Made by a program: the position numbers and the translations under genes
Shown here: in pieces, positions 51,397 through 59,694 of the stretch
How the letters are laid out: each line of letters begins with the position of its first letter
Position numbering within the stretch: the first letter of the stretch is position 1
NCBI RefSeq assembly: GCF_014196125.1
Contig: NZ_JACIDA010000002.1
Location: forward strand, 961,877 to 1,025,876
Length of the DNA: 64,000 nucleotides
Direction of reading: 5' to 3'
Source: Brevundimonas mediterranea
GTDB lineage: Bacteria > Pseudomonadota > Alphaproteobacteria > Caulobacterales > Caulobacteraceae
Notes under the pieces: model-generated
Databases searched by the model: none
The model's input: the letters and a program-made list of their open reading frames with translations, nothing else
What the model was told of the DNA's origin: nothing

Positions 51397-51464
51397 CAGG
51401 CCTTGGCACTGCATCGCTCGCCAATCAACTCTGTAAGCGCCCGAACCGGATCGTCACTCAGATG
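51397..51464 (-). pseudogene. Relic of an integrase 3' end
   Basis: Read on the minus strand this encodes HLSDDPVRAL, then IGERCSAK, matching the last 24 residues of the intact integrase (HLSDDPVRALAERIGER) at 55437-55500. Most bases are identical, including the 25-base stretch around AAGCGCCCGAACCGGATCGT. Upstream the frame is lost within a few codons. It lies between AbiE and the mer genes. The rest of 51297-51635 shows no gene. Confidence 0.82.
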
Positions 51465-51635
51465 CCAGCGTAGTCGGCCGACAAATAGTCCAACAGGCGC
51501 CAAGCGACGTGGGCCTTCGGTTGAAGCCGGAGCTTAAAATAAGAGCGACACGGGAGCTGCTAGGGATTGGTCCTCACGCCACTTCTTCGGGTCTAGCTCG
51601 CGTAACCAGACCGGCCGTATCGCTTCGGCACGGAG

Positions 51636-51682
51636 ATAGGGTCTGTGGACCCTGCAGATCTAAGGAGCAGATCTAAGGACAT
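51636..51682 (-). promoter_or_regulatory. Degenerate MerR-type operator with tandem 13-base repeat
   Basis: AGGGTCTGTGGACCCTGCAGAT resembles the mer operators at 52298 and 52946, in the same orientation as the merC one. It overlaps two copies of GCAGATCTAAGGA separated by one base. No intact mer gene follows in the reading direction. It is probably a relic promoter. Confidence 0.5.
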
Positions 51683-51805
51683 GGCTCAGCACGCTGAACC
51701 TCCTCGCCCATCGTCCCTGTTTTGACGCACGATATGGCAGCGGGTGTGATCCTACGACGAGAGGCCTTGGTGCTCATCTGCTCGTCTTACCGGGGGAAAG
51801 GAAAC

Positions 51806-52216
51806 TCAAGCCGCACCGGCGAGCCTCCTTTTCGGTGTGGACACCAGATCCCAGATCGACACAGCGATCATCAACGTCAGACTTGGGTAAAGGAGCCAAG
51901 CCGTGGGCCAGCCAAAGCTCGCCATCAGCAAGGCGGCGGCCAATACCAGCAGAGGTCCGACCATGCCCAGGGTCATTCTTGACCATCGCCGATGGCGCAT
52001 CCCGCTGGCCACGTTGGCGGCCAACGCGATAACCGCGAACAGAGGGAGCAGGTAGCGGATGAAGACCCCTTCATACTGACTCAAGAAGCCTAGACCCAAA
52101 GCTGCGGCCAAGCTGCCGAGTGCGGGAAAACACGCCGCGCAGCCCATAGCCGCAACAATCGCGCCGACTACGCCCGCTTTATCAGCCGCGCGGGTGATGG
52201 GTTCTTGGTCCGGCAC
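51806..52216 (-). CDS. merC: MerC-like mercury transporter
   Basis: A 136-residue protein from GTG 52216, which has GAGGGA 6 bases upstream; the frame is open further but less likely. Four hydrophobic segments are visible, with the Cys pair MGCAACFPALGSLAAALG in the first. MerC brings Hg(II) across the inner membrane. It has its own mer-type promoter at 52298-52328, pointing leftward and separate from that of merT, which is unusual. Confidence 0.82.
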   Translation of the reverse strand: MPDQEPITRAADKAGVVGAIVAAMGCAACFPALGSLAAALGLGFLSQYEGVFIRYLLPLFAVIALAANVASGMRHRRWSRMTLGMVGPLLVLAAALLMASFGWPTAWLLYPSLTLMIAVSIWDLVSTPKRRLAGAA

Positions 52217-52297
52217 GCTTTTCCCTCGGGAAGCTGGAGTATGGCGATCTGAGCCCAGCAAGTGTTGAGCGCGCTGGTGTCGATCGTCTCGGACAAC

Positions 52298-52328
52298 CGA
52301 GTAGGGTCTGTAGTCCCTACAGATACAA
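52298..52328 (-). promoter_or_regulatory. MerR-controlled promoter of merC
   Basis: On the minus strand TTGTAT (-35) and TACTCG (-10) are 19 bases apart, with the operator CTGTAGGGACTACAG between. It matches the merT promoter at nearly every base. The 19-base spacing is the hallmark of MerR-activated promoters. Confidence 0.75.
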
Positions 52329-52480
52329 GAGCATTCTTGTCTTTCCAAAATCCGTCGGGTCGATTGCGTGACGAGGCGAGGCTCGCCGTGATGGACTAGC
52401 GCCAAAAAATCAACCGCCAGCCCCGGATGAGGCGGGATATAAACGTCCGAACCTGAAAGCTGCGGGCGGGCAGGGGCCGT

Positions 52481-52930
52481 TCAGGGCACCGGCCGGGTTC
52501 CAGCCTCGGAATCAAACAGGGCTTCCAGGATCGGGCAATCCGGCGTGGCGCCGTCGGCGCAGCGCGAGACCATCTCGACGAGCACCTCTTCCATCTTCCT
52601 CAGAGCAGCTAGCTTGGAACGGACGTCGCCCAGATGGGCGGCAGCGACCACGCGCGCCTCCGCGCACGGAAGATCGCGCTGTTCGGCCAGTTCGAGCAAA
52701 TCCCTTATTTCATTCAGCGTGAACCCGAGCTCCCGGGCCCGGCGCACGAAATTGAGCCGGAGCAGATGACCGCGGCCATAGAGGCGGTGTCCACCCTCGC
52801 TGCGAGCAGGCGCGGGCATCAGGCCGATCTTCTCGTAATAGCGCACGGTTTCGATGTTGACCCCGGTCCGCCGGGACAACTCGCCGATAGGAAGCTGTGG
52901 GGCCGTATCCCGCAGGGCCGATTTGTCCAT
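52481..52930 (-). CDS. merR: MerR, mercury-responsive regulator
   Basis: A 149-residue protein with the MerR winged helix (IGELSRRTGVNIETVRYYE, KIGLMPAPARSEGGHRLYG) and the mercury-binding Cys set: DLPCAEARV, SRCADGA and PDCPILEAL. It represses without Hg(II) and activates with it by untwisting the 19-base-spaced promoter. It is divergent from merT with the operator between them. By the sequence of its sites it should control merT and merC together. Confidence 0.93.
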   Translation of the reverse strand: MDKSALRDTAPQLPIGELSRRTGVNIETVRYYEKIGLMPAPARSEGGHRLYGRGHLLRLNFVRRARELGFTLNEIRDLLELAEQRDLPCAEARVVAAAHLGDVRSKLAALRKMEEVLVEMVSRCADGATPDCPILEALFDSEAGTRPVP

Positions 52931-52945
52931 GAAGCGTTTTACCTC

Positions 52946-52976
52946 TTGTATCTGTAGTGACTACAGACCCTACCTT
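52946..52976 (+). promoter_or_regulatory. MerR-controlled promoter of merT
   Basis: TTGTAT at 52946-52951 and TACCTT at 52971-52976 are 19 bases apart, with the dyad CTGTAGTGACTACAG between. It lies between merR and merT. This is the classical arrangement. Confidence 0.82.
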
Positions 52977-53011
52977 GTGTGTCTCGACCAGTGAAGGCGT
53001 GAGGAGTGTTA

Positions 53012-53413
53012 ATGGCAGACGGCAAGCAAGAGTTCGGCGGACACTCGGCGCGCACCGACAAACCCATCGCTCGCGGGTGGCTTGCCGTCGGAGGACTTGC
53101 CGCCGCGATCGGCGCCACTTCCTGCTGCGTACTGCCGCTGGCCTTGTTCGCGCTCGGGATCAGCGGGGCATGGATAGGCAACGTCACGGCGCTGGCCCCC
53201 TACCATCTTTATTTCGTGGCCGCCGCCGTGGTGCTGCTGAGCCTCGGCTTCTTCCGGGTCTACCGCCAGCCCCGGGCCGCCTGCGCCGACGACGTGACCT
53301 GCGCCCGGCCGGCCTCGACGCGCCTCGTCAAGATCGCGCTCTGGACGGCGACCCTGCTCGTCGCCCTCGCCCTCGCATTTCCCTATGTCGCGCCGCTGCT
53401 GATCGGCGCCTGA
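53012..53413 (+). CDS. merT: MerT mercuric transport protein
   Basis: A 133-residue protein with three hydrophobic segments. The first holds the Cys pair GATSCCVLPLALF that takes Hg(II) across the inner membrane. A second Cys set (RAACADDVTC) lies on the loop after segment two, as in MerT. The ATG at 53012 follows GAGGAG; a GTG at 53006 is also possible. It is first in the rightward mer operon. Confidence 0.9.
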   Translation: MADGKQEFGGHSARTDKPIARGWLAVGGLAAAIGATSCCVLPLALFALGISGAWIGNVTALAPYHLYFVAAAVVLLSLGFFRVYRQPRAACADDVTCARPASTRLVKIALWTATLLVALALAFPYVAPLLIGA

Positions 53414-53435
53414 ATTTTTCCTGGAGACTTCGATC

Positions 53436-53744
53436 ATGACCCTTTCGGTCCGCAACGCTCTCGTCTTCGCGGCGGCTGTCTTCACCGCTGATGCCGCCCA
53501 AGCCGCCGAACGCACGGTGAGGCTCGACGTTAGCAATGTGACCTGCGTGACCTGCGCGCCCATCGTCCGCCGCACGATCTCGCGCATCTCCGGTGTTGAA
53601 GCCGTGACCGTCGCCTTGACCCCGGGCGGGAGAGGACAGGCCGTGGCGACGGTGACCTACGATGACGCCCGAGTGACGCCGGCCGCCCTGGCGCTCGCGT
53701 CGACCAGGGCCGGCTATCCCGCGCGTGTTCAGGCGCGCCGATAA
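53436..53744 (+). CDS. merP: MerP periplasmic mercury-binding protein
   Basis: A 102-residue protein with a signal peptide (ALVFAAAVFTADAAQAA) and a heavy-metal-associated domain. The Cys pair lies in SNVTCVTCAPIVRRTI, with the later GYPARV end. MerP passes Hg(II) to MerT. It lies 22 bases after merT. The 186 bases between it and merA hold a small hairpin (GCCGC/GCGGC near 53887-53903) and no gene. Confidence 0.88.
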   Translation: MTLSVRNALVFAAAVFTADAAQAAERTVRLDVSNVTCVTCAPIVRRTISRISGVEAVTVALTPGGRGQAVATVTYDDARVTPAALALASTRAGYPARVQARR

Positions 53745-53930
53745 ACGCTGCCGGCGTCCGGTCGTGACGCCTCGAGGCCGACATTCAAACTCTGTCGCGC
53801 GGCCAGTCTCCGCGTCAGCAGACGCTCGTGATGACATCCAGCTCTCGCCGCTATCCGACGTAAGCCGGGCAACGTCGGGGTTGACGCCGCTTTGTTAGCG
53901 GCAAAGTCTATTCAGAAGGATCCGGACAAT

Positions 53931-55361
53931 ATGAGTGATTGTTGCACGCCCTCAGGGGATATCGCCAAGACTTACGATCTCGTCGTGGTCGGGGCGGGGT
54001 CGGCCGGGTTCTCGGCCGCCATCACGGCGGCGGAACAGGGCGCACGGGTCGCGCTCGTCGGAGACGGAACGATAGGCGGCACATGCGTCAACGTCGGTTG
54101 CGTGCCGTCCAAGGCGCTGATCCGGGCCGTCGAACCCCTGCACCAGGCCCGGGCCGCTTGCCGCTTCGACGGCGTCCGGGCCTCGGCCGCCATCGCTGAC
54201 TGGTCCGCAGCGGTTCGCCAGAAAGACAGACTGGTCGATGACCTTCGCCAGGCAAAGTACGAGGACGTGCTGCAGGGTTATGACGCCATCACCTACCACG
54301 AAGGCCCGGCGAGACTCGTCCAAGGCGGCGTGGAGGTCGGCGGCGTCCGACTGATTGCGGACAAGGTGATCATCGCGACCGGTTCACGTCCGGGGGTTCC
54401 AGCGATCCCCGGCATCGAATCCGTGCCTTATCTGACCAGCACGACCGCGCTCGAACTGGAGGCCCTGCCCCGATCGATGCTGGTGATCGGCGGCGGCTAT
54501 ATCGGGGTGGAACTGGCCCAGATGTTCAGCCGGGCGGGCGTCCACGTCACCATCGCCTGCCGCTCCCGGCTACTGCCTGAGGGGGAACCCGAAATCAGTG
54601 AGGCGCTGCAGCGCTATCTCGTGGACGAAGGCGTCACGGTCGTAGCGGGGGCAGTCTACGGGTCTATCGACGCGTCCGACGAGGGGGGCTCACTCAGGCT
54701 GACGCAAGCCGGTGGCAAAGAAACGATAACCGCGGAGCGCGTTCTGATCACAACGGGCCGGGTTCCCAACTCCGACGAGCTGGGGCTTTCCGAGATGGGG
54801 ATCCAGATGTCGCCAACGGGAGGCGTCGTCATCGACGACCGGATGCGCACGACGCGCGCGGGCGTCTATGCCGCAGGCGATGTCACCGGCACGGATCAGT
54901 TCGTCTATATGGCCGCCTACGGCGCGCGACTGGCCGCTAGGAACGCGCTGAACGGCGACACCCAGGTCTACGACAATCGCGCCATGCCGGCGGTCGTTTT
55001 CACGGATCCGCAGGTTGCGACGGTGGGACTGACGGAAGCCGCAGCCCGCGCGGCCGGTCACGATGTGCAGACCTCGATGATCACCCTTCATCACGTTCCT
55101 CGCGCGCTCGCGGCCAGGGACACGCGTGGGCTCATCAAGCTGGTGGCGGATCGCGGCACGCGGCGACTCCTCGGCGCGCACATTCTGGCGCCTGAAGGGG
55201 CGGACAGCATCCAGACGGCGGCGGTGGCCATCAAGTGCGGAATGACAGTGGAGCAGTTGGGCGACACGATCTTCCCCTACCTCACGACAGTCGAGGGCCT
55301 GAAGCTGGCCGCGCTGACGTTCAACAAGGACGTCAGCAAACTGTCTTGCTGCGCAGGTTGA
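53931..55361 (+). CDS. merA: Mercuric reductase
   Basis: A 476-residue flavoprotein. The FAD site YDLVVVGAGSAGFSAAI, the redox Cys pair GGTCVNVGCVPSKAL (Cys52 and Cys57), the NADPH site MLVIGGGYIGVELAQMF and the C-terminal vicinal pair LSCCAG (473-474) are all present. It reduces Hg(II) to Hg(0). The N-terminal NmerA metal-binding domain is missing, so this is the core form. The short N-terminus has its own MSDCC pair. The ATG follows AGAAGGA. Confidence 0.93.
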   Translation: MSDCCTPSGDIAKTYDLVVVGAGSAGFSAAITAAEQGARVALVGDGTIGGTCVNVGCVPSKALIRAVEPLHQARAACRFDGVRASAAIADWSAAVRQKDRLVDDLRQAKYEDVLQGYDAITYHEGPARLVQGGVEVGGVRLIADKVIIATGSRPGVPAIPGIESVPYLTSTTALELEALPRSMLVIGGGYIGVELAQMFSRAGVHVTIACRSRLLPEGEPEISEALQRYLVDEGVTVVAGAVYGSIDASDEGGSLRLTQAGGKETITAERVLITTGRVPNSDELGLSEMGIQMSPTGGVVIDDRMRTTRAGVYAAGDVTGTDQFVYMAAYGARLAARNALNGDTQVYDNRAMPAVVFTDPQVATVGLTEAAARAAGHDVQTSMITLHHVPRALAARDTRGLIKLVADRGTRRLLGAHILAPEGADSIQTAAVAIKCGMTVEQLGDTIFPYLTTVEGLKLAALTFNKDVSKLSCCAG

Positions 55362-55400
55362 GAGGTACGACCGGATGCTTTCCACTTCGCCACCTGTCGG

Positions 55401-55435
55401 GTTGGCGAAGCCAGTCGTCCAATGTTTCCTTCAGG
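55401..55435 (+). repeat. Cargo-end motif, copy 2
   Basis: Shares 29 of 35 bases with 20065-20099, with the identical core AGCCAGTCGTCCAATGTTT at 55409-55427. It abuts the integrase stop codon (55431-55433). It lies at the right border of the mer cargo. Confidence 0.65.
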
Positions 55436-56720
55436 TCTTGGGACTGAATCGCTCACCAATCCGCTCTGCAAGCGCCCGAACCGGATCGTCGCTCAGATGG
55501 GCATACCGTTCCGTGGCGCGACTGTTGGCGTGTCCCAGCGCCTTGCCGATCATCGGGAGACTGGCCCCGTCCGCCAGGGCGAAGCTTGCGAAACTGTGGC
55601 GCAGGTCGTGGATGCGGACGCCTTCCAGCTTGGCTTTCGGGAGCACCTTGTCGCGCCAGATCTTGGACTCGGAGGTCGCATATCCGTTGTCGCCCTTGGT
55701 GGCCGGAAAGACAAACTGGCTTCGACCGCGGGTCTTGTAGAGACGCTGCAGGATTCCGAAGGCCATGTCGTTGAGCGAGATCCGACGATCCCCCGTGCGA
55801 CCGCCCGCCTTGGTGCGGCTCGGCGGTAGCACGAGCCGGCGCCGGTCAAAGTCGACCTCCGTCCACCGCAGGCCCGCGATCTCGTTGCGGCGCGCGCCTG
55901 TCAGAAGCAGAAGCCGATAGACCGCGCCCTGCCGTTCGGAGATCGTCGCATCCGCCTCCAGGGCGTCGAGTGCGGCGATCAAACCCTGAGCCTGGGACTC
56001 GGACAGGAAGCGTTCGACCGCCGGTCGGAGCTTTCGTTCGACCTTCGCGCACGGGTTCGGGCCGGCGAAATGCCCCTTGTCGATCGCCCAGTTGAAGGTC
56101 GCGCGCAGGGTGGAATAGGTCCGGTCCGCGATACCCGCCCCGCCCTTGACGATGGATCGACCACGAAGTTTGGTCTTCACATCCTTGGCGGTCTTCCCGG
56201 CCGTGATCGATCGGATCATCCCGGTGATGTGGTCGCGGGTGACCGTATCAAGCGCCATCTTGCCGAGCAGGGGAACGACGTGGCGCTCGAGGTTCGTCCG
56301 GTCCATGGCCCATGACGAGTCCCGTTTGGTCGGTTTGTCGTCCGGCCCTTTCTCCAGATACAACTCGACCAAGCCTTTGATGGTGAGACCCTCGATGCGC
56401 CTGCGTGCTTCGCCGGGATCGATGCCGCGCCGCGCATCGACCACCACCGACGCCGCCTCCTTGCGAGCCCGATCCGCCGTGAGCTTGTCCGGCCCATCCC
56501 CATGCTCGCCGAGCGTCAGCCAGCGCTGGATCCCGCGGACCCGATACTTGATGGCGAACATCCTTCGGACAGGCTTGGCGGCATGGCCCTGTCGGGTTTC
56601 GGTCCCAGGATAGATTCGAAGACAGAAGCCTGCGATCTCGCTGTCCCAGATTCGACCCTCGCCGATCTCCGGAACGGGCGCGCTCTCAACCACTCGCTTG
56701 GTTAGTTTTTGCTTCGTCAT
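55431..56720 (-). CDS. int: Tyrosine recombinase integrase of the ICE
   Basis: A 429-residue P4-type integrase: a DUF4102-like N-terminus (LTKRVVESAPVPEIGEGRIW), a core-binding middle, and the catalytic residues in GARRNEIAGLRW (Arg), IHDLRHSFASFAL (His, Arg) and GHANSRATERYAHL (His, Tyr). It carries out site-specific insertion and excision. Its start lies 165 bases from the tRNA-Gly 3' fragment, the usual position beside the att site. The P4-type is common in tRNA-targeting islands. Confidence 0.93.
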   Translation of the reverse strand: MTKQKLTKRVVESAPVPEIGEGRIWDSEIAGFCLRIYPGTETRQGHAAKPVRRMFAIKYRVRGIQRWLTLGEHGDGPDKLTADRARKEAASVVVDARRGIDPGEARRRIEGLTIKGLVELYLEKGPDDKPTKRDSSWAMDRTNLERHVVPLLGKMALDTVTRDHITGMIRSITAGKTAKDVKTKLRGRSIVKGGAGIADRTYSTLRATFNWAIDKGHFAGPNPCAKVERKLRPAVERFLSESQAQGLIAALDALEADATISERQGAVYRLLLLTGARRNEIAGLRWTEVDFDRRRLVLPPSRTKAGGRTGDRRISLNDMAFGILQRLYKTRGRSQFVFPATKGDNGYATSESKIWRDKVLPKAKLEGVRIHDLRHSFASFALADGASLPMIGKALGHANSRATERYAHLSDDPVRALAERIGERFSPKT

Positions 56721-56884
56721 GGCGATAGAAATATACGCTCATTTCCGAGCCACCGCTACCACTCCGCTACCAACTCAAGTGAAACCGTGCGAAACGCTCC
56801 GTAACCGGATAAACAAGAAAACCTATGTAAAACAATATGAAAAGCTGATTTTTGGAACGTCCTGAAAAGCCCGGAAATGCTGAT

Positions 56885-56937
56885 CCCCAACATTGCCAAG
56901 GTTGGGGTCGAGAGTTCGAATCTCTTCGCCCGCTCCA
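56885..56937 (+). other. 3' half of tRNA-Gly(GCC): probable attachment site
   Basis: The sequence from the anticodon arm (CAACATTGCCAAGGTTG) through the T arm (GAGAGTTCGAATCTC) to the CCA end is that of tRNA-Gly(GCC). The 5' half (acceptor, D arm) is absent; the bases to the left (56721-56884) are not tRNA-like. This is what remains at one end when an element inserts into a tRNA 3' half. The intact tRNA should stand at the other end, left of the window. Confidence 0.85.
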
Positions 56938-57190
56938 GTCGAGACCAAGGTAGACAAGCAGTTAGCCTTCCCCTCCGGGGTCCCAAAAACGGCTTCCCAG
57001 TCACCCGAGCGACCCTCTGGGAAGCAGTGGGAAGCGCAAAATATCACATCGTAGAAAGCCCCGACGCGACTTCGGTCAGTTGTGGTGACTTTGCGCGTGC
57101 GTCGTCGCGTCTGCAAACAGAAACCTGATGGGCTAGAGTGGGGGTCAGACGACCGTGGCGGCGTGACCAAAGCGACCTGGATGTCTCTGG
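56938..57190. other. Chromosomal flank without a convincing gene
   Basis: No frame here has a credible start and family. It should be the first host DNA after the att site. I see no IS, hairpin with T-run or other element. Confidence 0.35.
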
Positions 57191-57379
57191 TCACGCCTGC
57201 ACGGCGTCATATCCAAGCGCACCCAATTTGTTCGTACGGCATATGCGCCATGCGATGGAGCAGGAAGACCTAGCGGTCGCGGGGGCGAGATCGAGGATGG
57301 CTTTTATCAGGGCTGTCCGCTCGCCGGGTCCAAAGCTCTCGTCGGTCTGACGCCTCCCCCTAGCTCTGAGCTTGGTCAT
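57191..57379 (-). CDS. Possible small protein, 62 residues
   Basis: A short basic frame whose ATG at 57379 has a strong AGGAGGAG site at the right distance, which is the only good argument for it. It starts MTKLRARGRRQTDE and ends GALGYDAVQA. No family is known. Confidence 0.35.
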   Translation of the reverse strand: MTKLRARGRRQTDESFGPGERTALIKAILDLAPATARSSCSIAWRICRTNKLGALGYDAVQA

Positions 57380-57445
57380 GTTCTCGCTCCTCCTGGTCGA
57401 GCGCATTTTCCACTCGATTGAGCGGCGACCTCAGCCAGGGGCGCT

Positions 57446-57530
57446 GCTTCCTGAACACCGTCATAGAGGCCCTGCCCCTGACCGTCAGGGACGCCCCGGA
57501 CGGCCACAGCGCCCGCGAGGGCCTGTCGCG
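57446..57530 (+). pseudogene. Fragment of a PAS-type sensor kinase
   Basis: The frame reads CFLNTVIEALPL, then TVRDAPDGH, very close to AFLNTVIEVLPLALTVKDA in the kinase encoded at 57580-59568, but on the opposite strand. Bases 57447-57470 are nearly identical to the complement of the kinase gene. A six-base gap and frame loss follow. It is a relic of a related kinase gene or a partial inverted duplication. Confidence 0.6.
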
Positions 57531-57579
57531 GCGGATCAGGCCTTGCCACCTGCTTCTATCGGGACGTCGAACTCGCGTC

Positions 57580-59568
57580 CTAGATGTTCGCGTGACGGTC
57601 CAGGGGCGTGCGGGCCGGGGCGTCCGCCAGCAGGGCCTGGATTTCGTTGAAAAGCAGGGCGAGGGTGAAGGGTTTGCCAAGGTGGCGGTCGGCGCCCGCC
57701 AGCCGCGCCGCTTCGACATGTTCGGGCTGGGTGTTGGCGGTCAGCATGATGACCGGAACGCGGGCCCGGCCCGCCGCGCGTTCCGCTTCGCGAATACGGG
57801 CGACCGCCGTGATCCCGTCCATGCGGGGCATCTGGATGTCCATCAGGATGACGTCGAAGGTTTCGCGTCCGGCGGCTTCCACAGCCTCGACGCCGTCTTC
57901 GGCCGTCGTGACGTCCGCAACGGACTCCAGCATCATTTCTACGATCCGGCGATTGGTCGGATGGTCGTCGGCGACCAGGACGCGCAACCGGTCAACCGGG
58001 TCGGCCGCGACTTCCTCTGTAGTTTGAACAGGAGCGGTGGACAGGGGCAGATCCAGCCAGAAGACGGATCCCCCGTCTTCACGCGGCGCGGCGTCGAGGA
58101 TCCCGCCGAGCGCCCGCGCGGCTTTCCGCGCCAGGGCGAGGCCCAGGCCCATGCCGCCGTATTCGCGGGTCAGGGCGTCGTCCTGTTGCCGGAACGCGGC
58201 GAACATGGCCGCCTTCAGGGCGGGATCGAAACCGACGCCCGTGTCCACGCAGGCGAAGCGAACGCCCCCGTTCTGGCATGGATCGACGGTCAGGCGGATT
58301 TCGCCCCGGTGGGTGAACTTGACCGCATTATTCAGCAAGGGCGTCAGCACCCGCTCTATGCCCGCCGGATCGCCGACCAAGGCTGCGGGAAGAGCGGGGG
58401 CGATCTCGACGACGAACGCCAGGCCCTTGGCCCTTGCGGCCTCGCAAGAGGGGCGGGCGACCCGCTCGATCAGGTCGCCAAGCGCGAAGGTCTCGACCTC
58501 CGGCGGCCCTTCTATCCCGTCCAGGCGAGCGACGGCCAGCAGTTGCTGCAACTGATCCTGCAACACGGCGGCCGAGGCGCGGATCATCTCGGTGACTTCC
58601 TGGATGTCCGGCGCGGTCGAGCGGGCGGCGAGAAGATCAACTCCGGCGATGACGCCGTTCAGGGGGGTGCGAATCTCGTGGCTGATGTTGGTGACGAAGG
58701 CGCTGCGGGCGCGGTTGGCCTGTTCGGCCTGTTCCAGCGCCTGATAGAGGGCGTCGGCGTCGCGCTGTTTCTGGGTGATGTCCTCGGTCAGGCCGATCAG
58801 ATGGCGCACGCCCTCGTCGTCATAGGTCGCGAGCTTGGTGGCGGCCAGATAGCGGAACCCGGCGGCGGCATGATCCTCGTACACCGTCGACTGGGAGCCC
58901 ATGCCCGGTGCGGCGTCCGCCGCCCATTCAGCGAAGGCGGCGGGCAGGATGTCGGAGGCCCGCAGTCCCGTCAGCCCCTCGAACCGACCGAACAGTTTCT
59001 CCGCCGCGCGGTTGGCCAGGATGTAGCGGCCCGTCCGGGCGTCCTTGACGGTCAGGGCCAGGGGCAGGACCTCGATGACGGTGTTCAGGAAGGCGGCGGT
59101 CTCGGTCTCCTGGGTGACGTCCTCGGCCTTGACCAGAAGGCGCACGATCCGCCCGGCCTCGTCGCGAACGGCGCTGACCGTCGTGTCCAGATAGACCGCC
59201 GACGACTGTTCAGTGGTGAATCGCGTGCGGAAAGAGAAGGCCCGGCCCGCCTGGGCTTCCTGGACGCCGCGATCGATGGAAAAGCGGCAATCGACCGGCC
59301 AGGCGTCGCGCCAGGCCATGGTATGGGGCGCAGGAGGTTCCGGCTGGAAACGCCGCGCCGCACGACTGACATGGACGATCCGTCCCTGCGGGTTCAGCAG
59401 CCATATATAGGCGGGCGAGGCGTCCGCGATCTGGCCGTGGAAGACGTCGCCCTCATAGCAGGTTTCATCATCTGCATCGACGTAGGTCAATTCGGACCCC
59501 CCTGTATTCAGCGGTTCTGCTGAGGATCCCAGCCTAGTCCGGGAAGGTGAAGTCGAAGTGAACGACAC
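57580..59568 (-). CDS. Hybrid sensor histidine kinase with PAS domains and receiver
   Basis: A 662-residue soluble protein with two PAS domains (about residues 45-165 and 175-295), the phospho-acceptor box FVTNISHEIRTPLNGVI, an ATPase domain (LLNNAVKFTHRGEI, GMGLGLALARKAAR) and a C-terminal receiver (LRVLVADDHPTNRRI, VILMDIQMPRMDG, GKPFTLA). It has no membrane segment, so it senses an internal signal. It is divergent from the chemotaxis operon and likely host chromosome. The partner is unknown. Confidence 0.88.
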   Translation of the reverse strand: MSFTSTSPSRTRLGSSAEPLNTGGSELTYVDADDETCYEGDVFHGQIADASPAYIWLLNPQGRIVHVSRAARRFQPEPPAPHTMAWRDAWPVDCRFSIDRGVQEAQAGRAFSFRTRFTTEQSSAVYLDTTVSAVRDEAGRIVRLLVKAEDVTQETETAAFLNTVIEVLPLALTVKDARTGRYILANRAAEKLFGRFEGLTGLRASDILPAAFAEWAADAAPGMGSQSTVYEDHAAAGFRYLAATKLATYDDEGVRHLIGLTEDITQKQRDADALYQALEQAEQANRARSAFVTNISHEIRTPLNGVIAGVDLLAARSTAPDIQEVTEMIRASAAVLQDQLQQLLAVARLDGIEGPPEVETFALGDLIERVARPSCEAARAKGLAFVVEIAPALPAALVGDPAGIERVLTPLLNNAVKFTHRGEIRLTVDPCQNGGVRFACVDTGVGFDPALKAAMFAAFRQQDDALTREYGGMGLGLALARKAARALGGILDAAPREDGGSVFWLDLPLSTAPVQTTEEVAADPVDRLRVLVADDHPTNRRIVEMMLESVADVTTAEDGVEAVEAAGRETFDVILMDIQMPRMDGITAVARIREAERAAGRARVPVIMLTANTQPEHVEAARLAGADRHLGKPFTLALLFNEIQALLADAPARTPLDRHANI

Positions 59569-59694
59569 AGCCTTGCGTTGCTTATGGTCAAGCTAGGTAG
59601 ATTCACCTACCGGAGTTTTGAAGGCGGTTTAACGCACATCGTCAACCATGGGATCAGTTGCATGGCTCTGCGTCATGCGTCGTGGGGATGGGGT

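Noticed and set aside
51265..55430. Tn3- or Tn21-type mercury transposon
   Set aside because: No transposase, resolvase or 38-base terminal inverted repeats are seen around the mer genes. The borders are gene-end relics instead.
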